Of a stretch of DNA of 7,540 bases, positions 7,408 through 7,540 are shown piece after piece (the first letter of the stretch is position 1; every line of letters starts with the position of its first letter). The stretch is from positions 1-7,540 of the forward strand of contig JAHHQS010000171.1 in assembly GCA_020026285.1 (NCBI GenBank), given 5' to 3'. Under the pieces are notes generated by a model. That model made no database searches. It was not told where the DNA came from and saw only the letters and a list, made by a program, of their open reading frames with translations. Origin of the DNA: Parabacteroides sp. (GTDB lineage Bacteria; Bacteroidota; Bacteroidia; Bacteroidales; Tannerellaceae). A program made the translations under genes and the position numbers.

Positions 7408-7490
7408 AGAAGTTACGATATAATCACGCCAAAGGAGGATAAAGTTGCCGAAAATCACACAGTATCCCCTGAACCAATAGAATCCGACTT

Positions 7491-7540
7491 ATGAAAAAAT
7501 TATCCTTTAATAAAAGGTTTATCCTAGACTTTTGGAAAAA
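7491..7540 (+). CDS. 5' end of an unidentified gene, cut by the window edge
   Basis: An ATG at 7491 opens 16 codons (MKKLSFNKRFILDFWK) with no stop before the edge. The nearest upstream stop in the same frame is the TGA at 7470-7472, and this ATG is the first start after it. A TAACTTTG promoter box lies about 85 bp upstream. The basic, hydrophobic beginning would fit a membrane or secreted protein, but 16 residues are too few to identify anything. The gene runs away from the STAND operon, so it is divergent from it. Confidence 0.4.
   Translation, partial: MKKLSFNKRFILDFWK

Larger units (their letters stand above)
7076..7490. other. Divergent intergenic region between the STAND gene and the right-hand gene
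   Basis: This 415-bp stretch separates the minus-strand STAND gene from the plus-strand partial gene and must hold promoters for both. It contains the candidate promoter boxes, a 17-bp palindrome (7242-7258) and a hairpin with a competing arm (7267-7304). A 62-codon plus-strand reading frame (7254-7442) lies inside it but has no family features or start signals and is not called as a gene. Between 7140 and 7240 I see nothing recognisable. Confidence 0.55.

Noticed and set aside
7254..7442. 62-codon plus-strand reading frame
   Set aside because: No recognisable domain, it starts inside the 17-bp palindrome and spans the hairpin, and the TAACTTTG promoter box lies within it; more likely chance in an intergenic region.
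7431..7474. Short leader peptide after AAAGGAGG, starting TTG at 7445
   Set aside because: It would be only about 11 codons with a weak start codon, and Bacteroidota rarely rely on Shine-Dalgarno sites; no supporting repeat of a single amino acid or attenuator is visible.
1..7540. CRISPR array, tRNA or rRNA genes
   Set aside because: No regularly spaced repeats of suitable length and no cloverleaf or rRNA-like sequence were seen on either strand.

Overview
The window looks like part of a defence island in a Bacteroidota genome, most likely a Bacteroides-like gut anaerobe. The evidence is the low GC content, start codons without a Shine-Dalgarno sequence, -7 boxes of the Bacteroidota form TAnnTTTG near two genes, and protein families common in that phylum. 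No rRNA, ribosomal protein or other taxonomic marker is present, so this rests on style only.

Three complete genes lie on the minus strand and are transcribed from right to left. The first (7075 to 2795) encodes a 1426-residue protein. It has an N-terminal DUF4365-like PD-(D/E)XK nuclease domain, a central STAND-type NTPase with clear Walker A and B motifs, a winged-helix segment, and about 900 residues of helical-repeat-like C-terminus. This is the plan of the Avs antiviral STAND proteins: effector, signalling ATPase, sensor. The second gene (2791 to 2264) encodes an HNH endonuclease of the PtuB-like type. It begins 3 nt after the STAND stop codon and in the same frame, so the two are almost certainly co-translated. 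The third gene (2163 to 547) follows after a 100-bp gap that carries its own candidate promoter. It encodes a Schlafen AlbA_2 / HATPase_c_4 protein of the COG2865 type, often found beside defence systems.

The working model is inference. The STAND protein senses a phage component through its C-terminus, oligomerises using ATP, and activates its nuclease domain. The HNH protein would be a second effector or accessory nuclease, and the AlbA_2 protein a possible regulator or third effector. A STAND nuclease paired with an in-frame downstream HNH gene is the main candidate for a poorly described system.

The flanks are non-coding. Positions 1-546 hold an 18-bp near-identical direct repeat, recurring GACAC motifs and a 19-bp dyad, which could be remains of a mobile-element end or regulator sites. 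Positions 7076-7490 hold a 17-bp palindrome, a strong hairpin with a competing upstream copy of one arm, and a TAACTTTG promoter box. The first 16 codons of a divergent plus-strand gene start at 7491 and run off the right edge.
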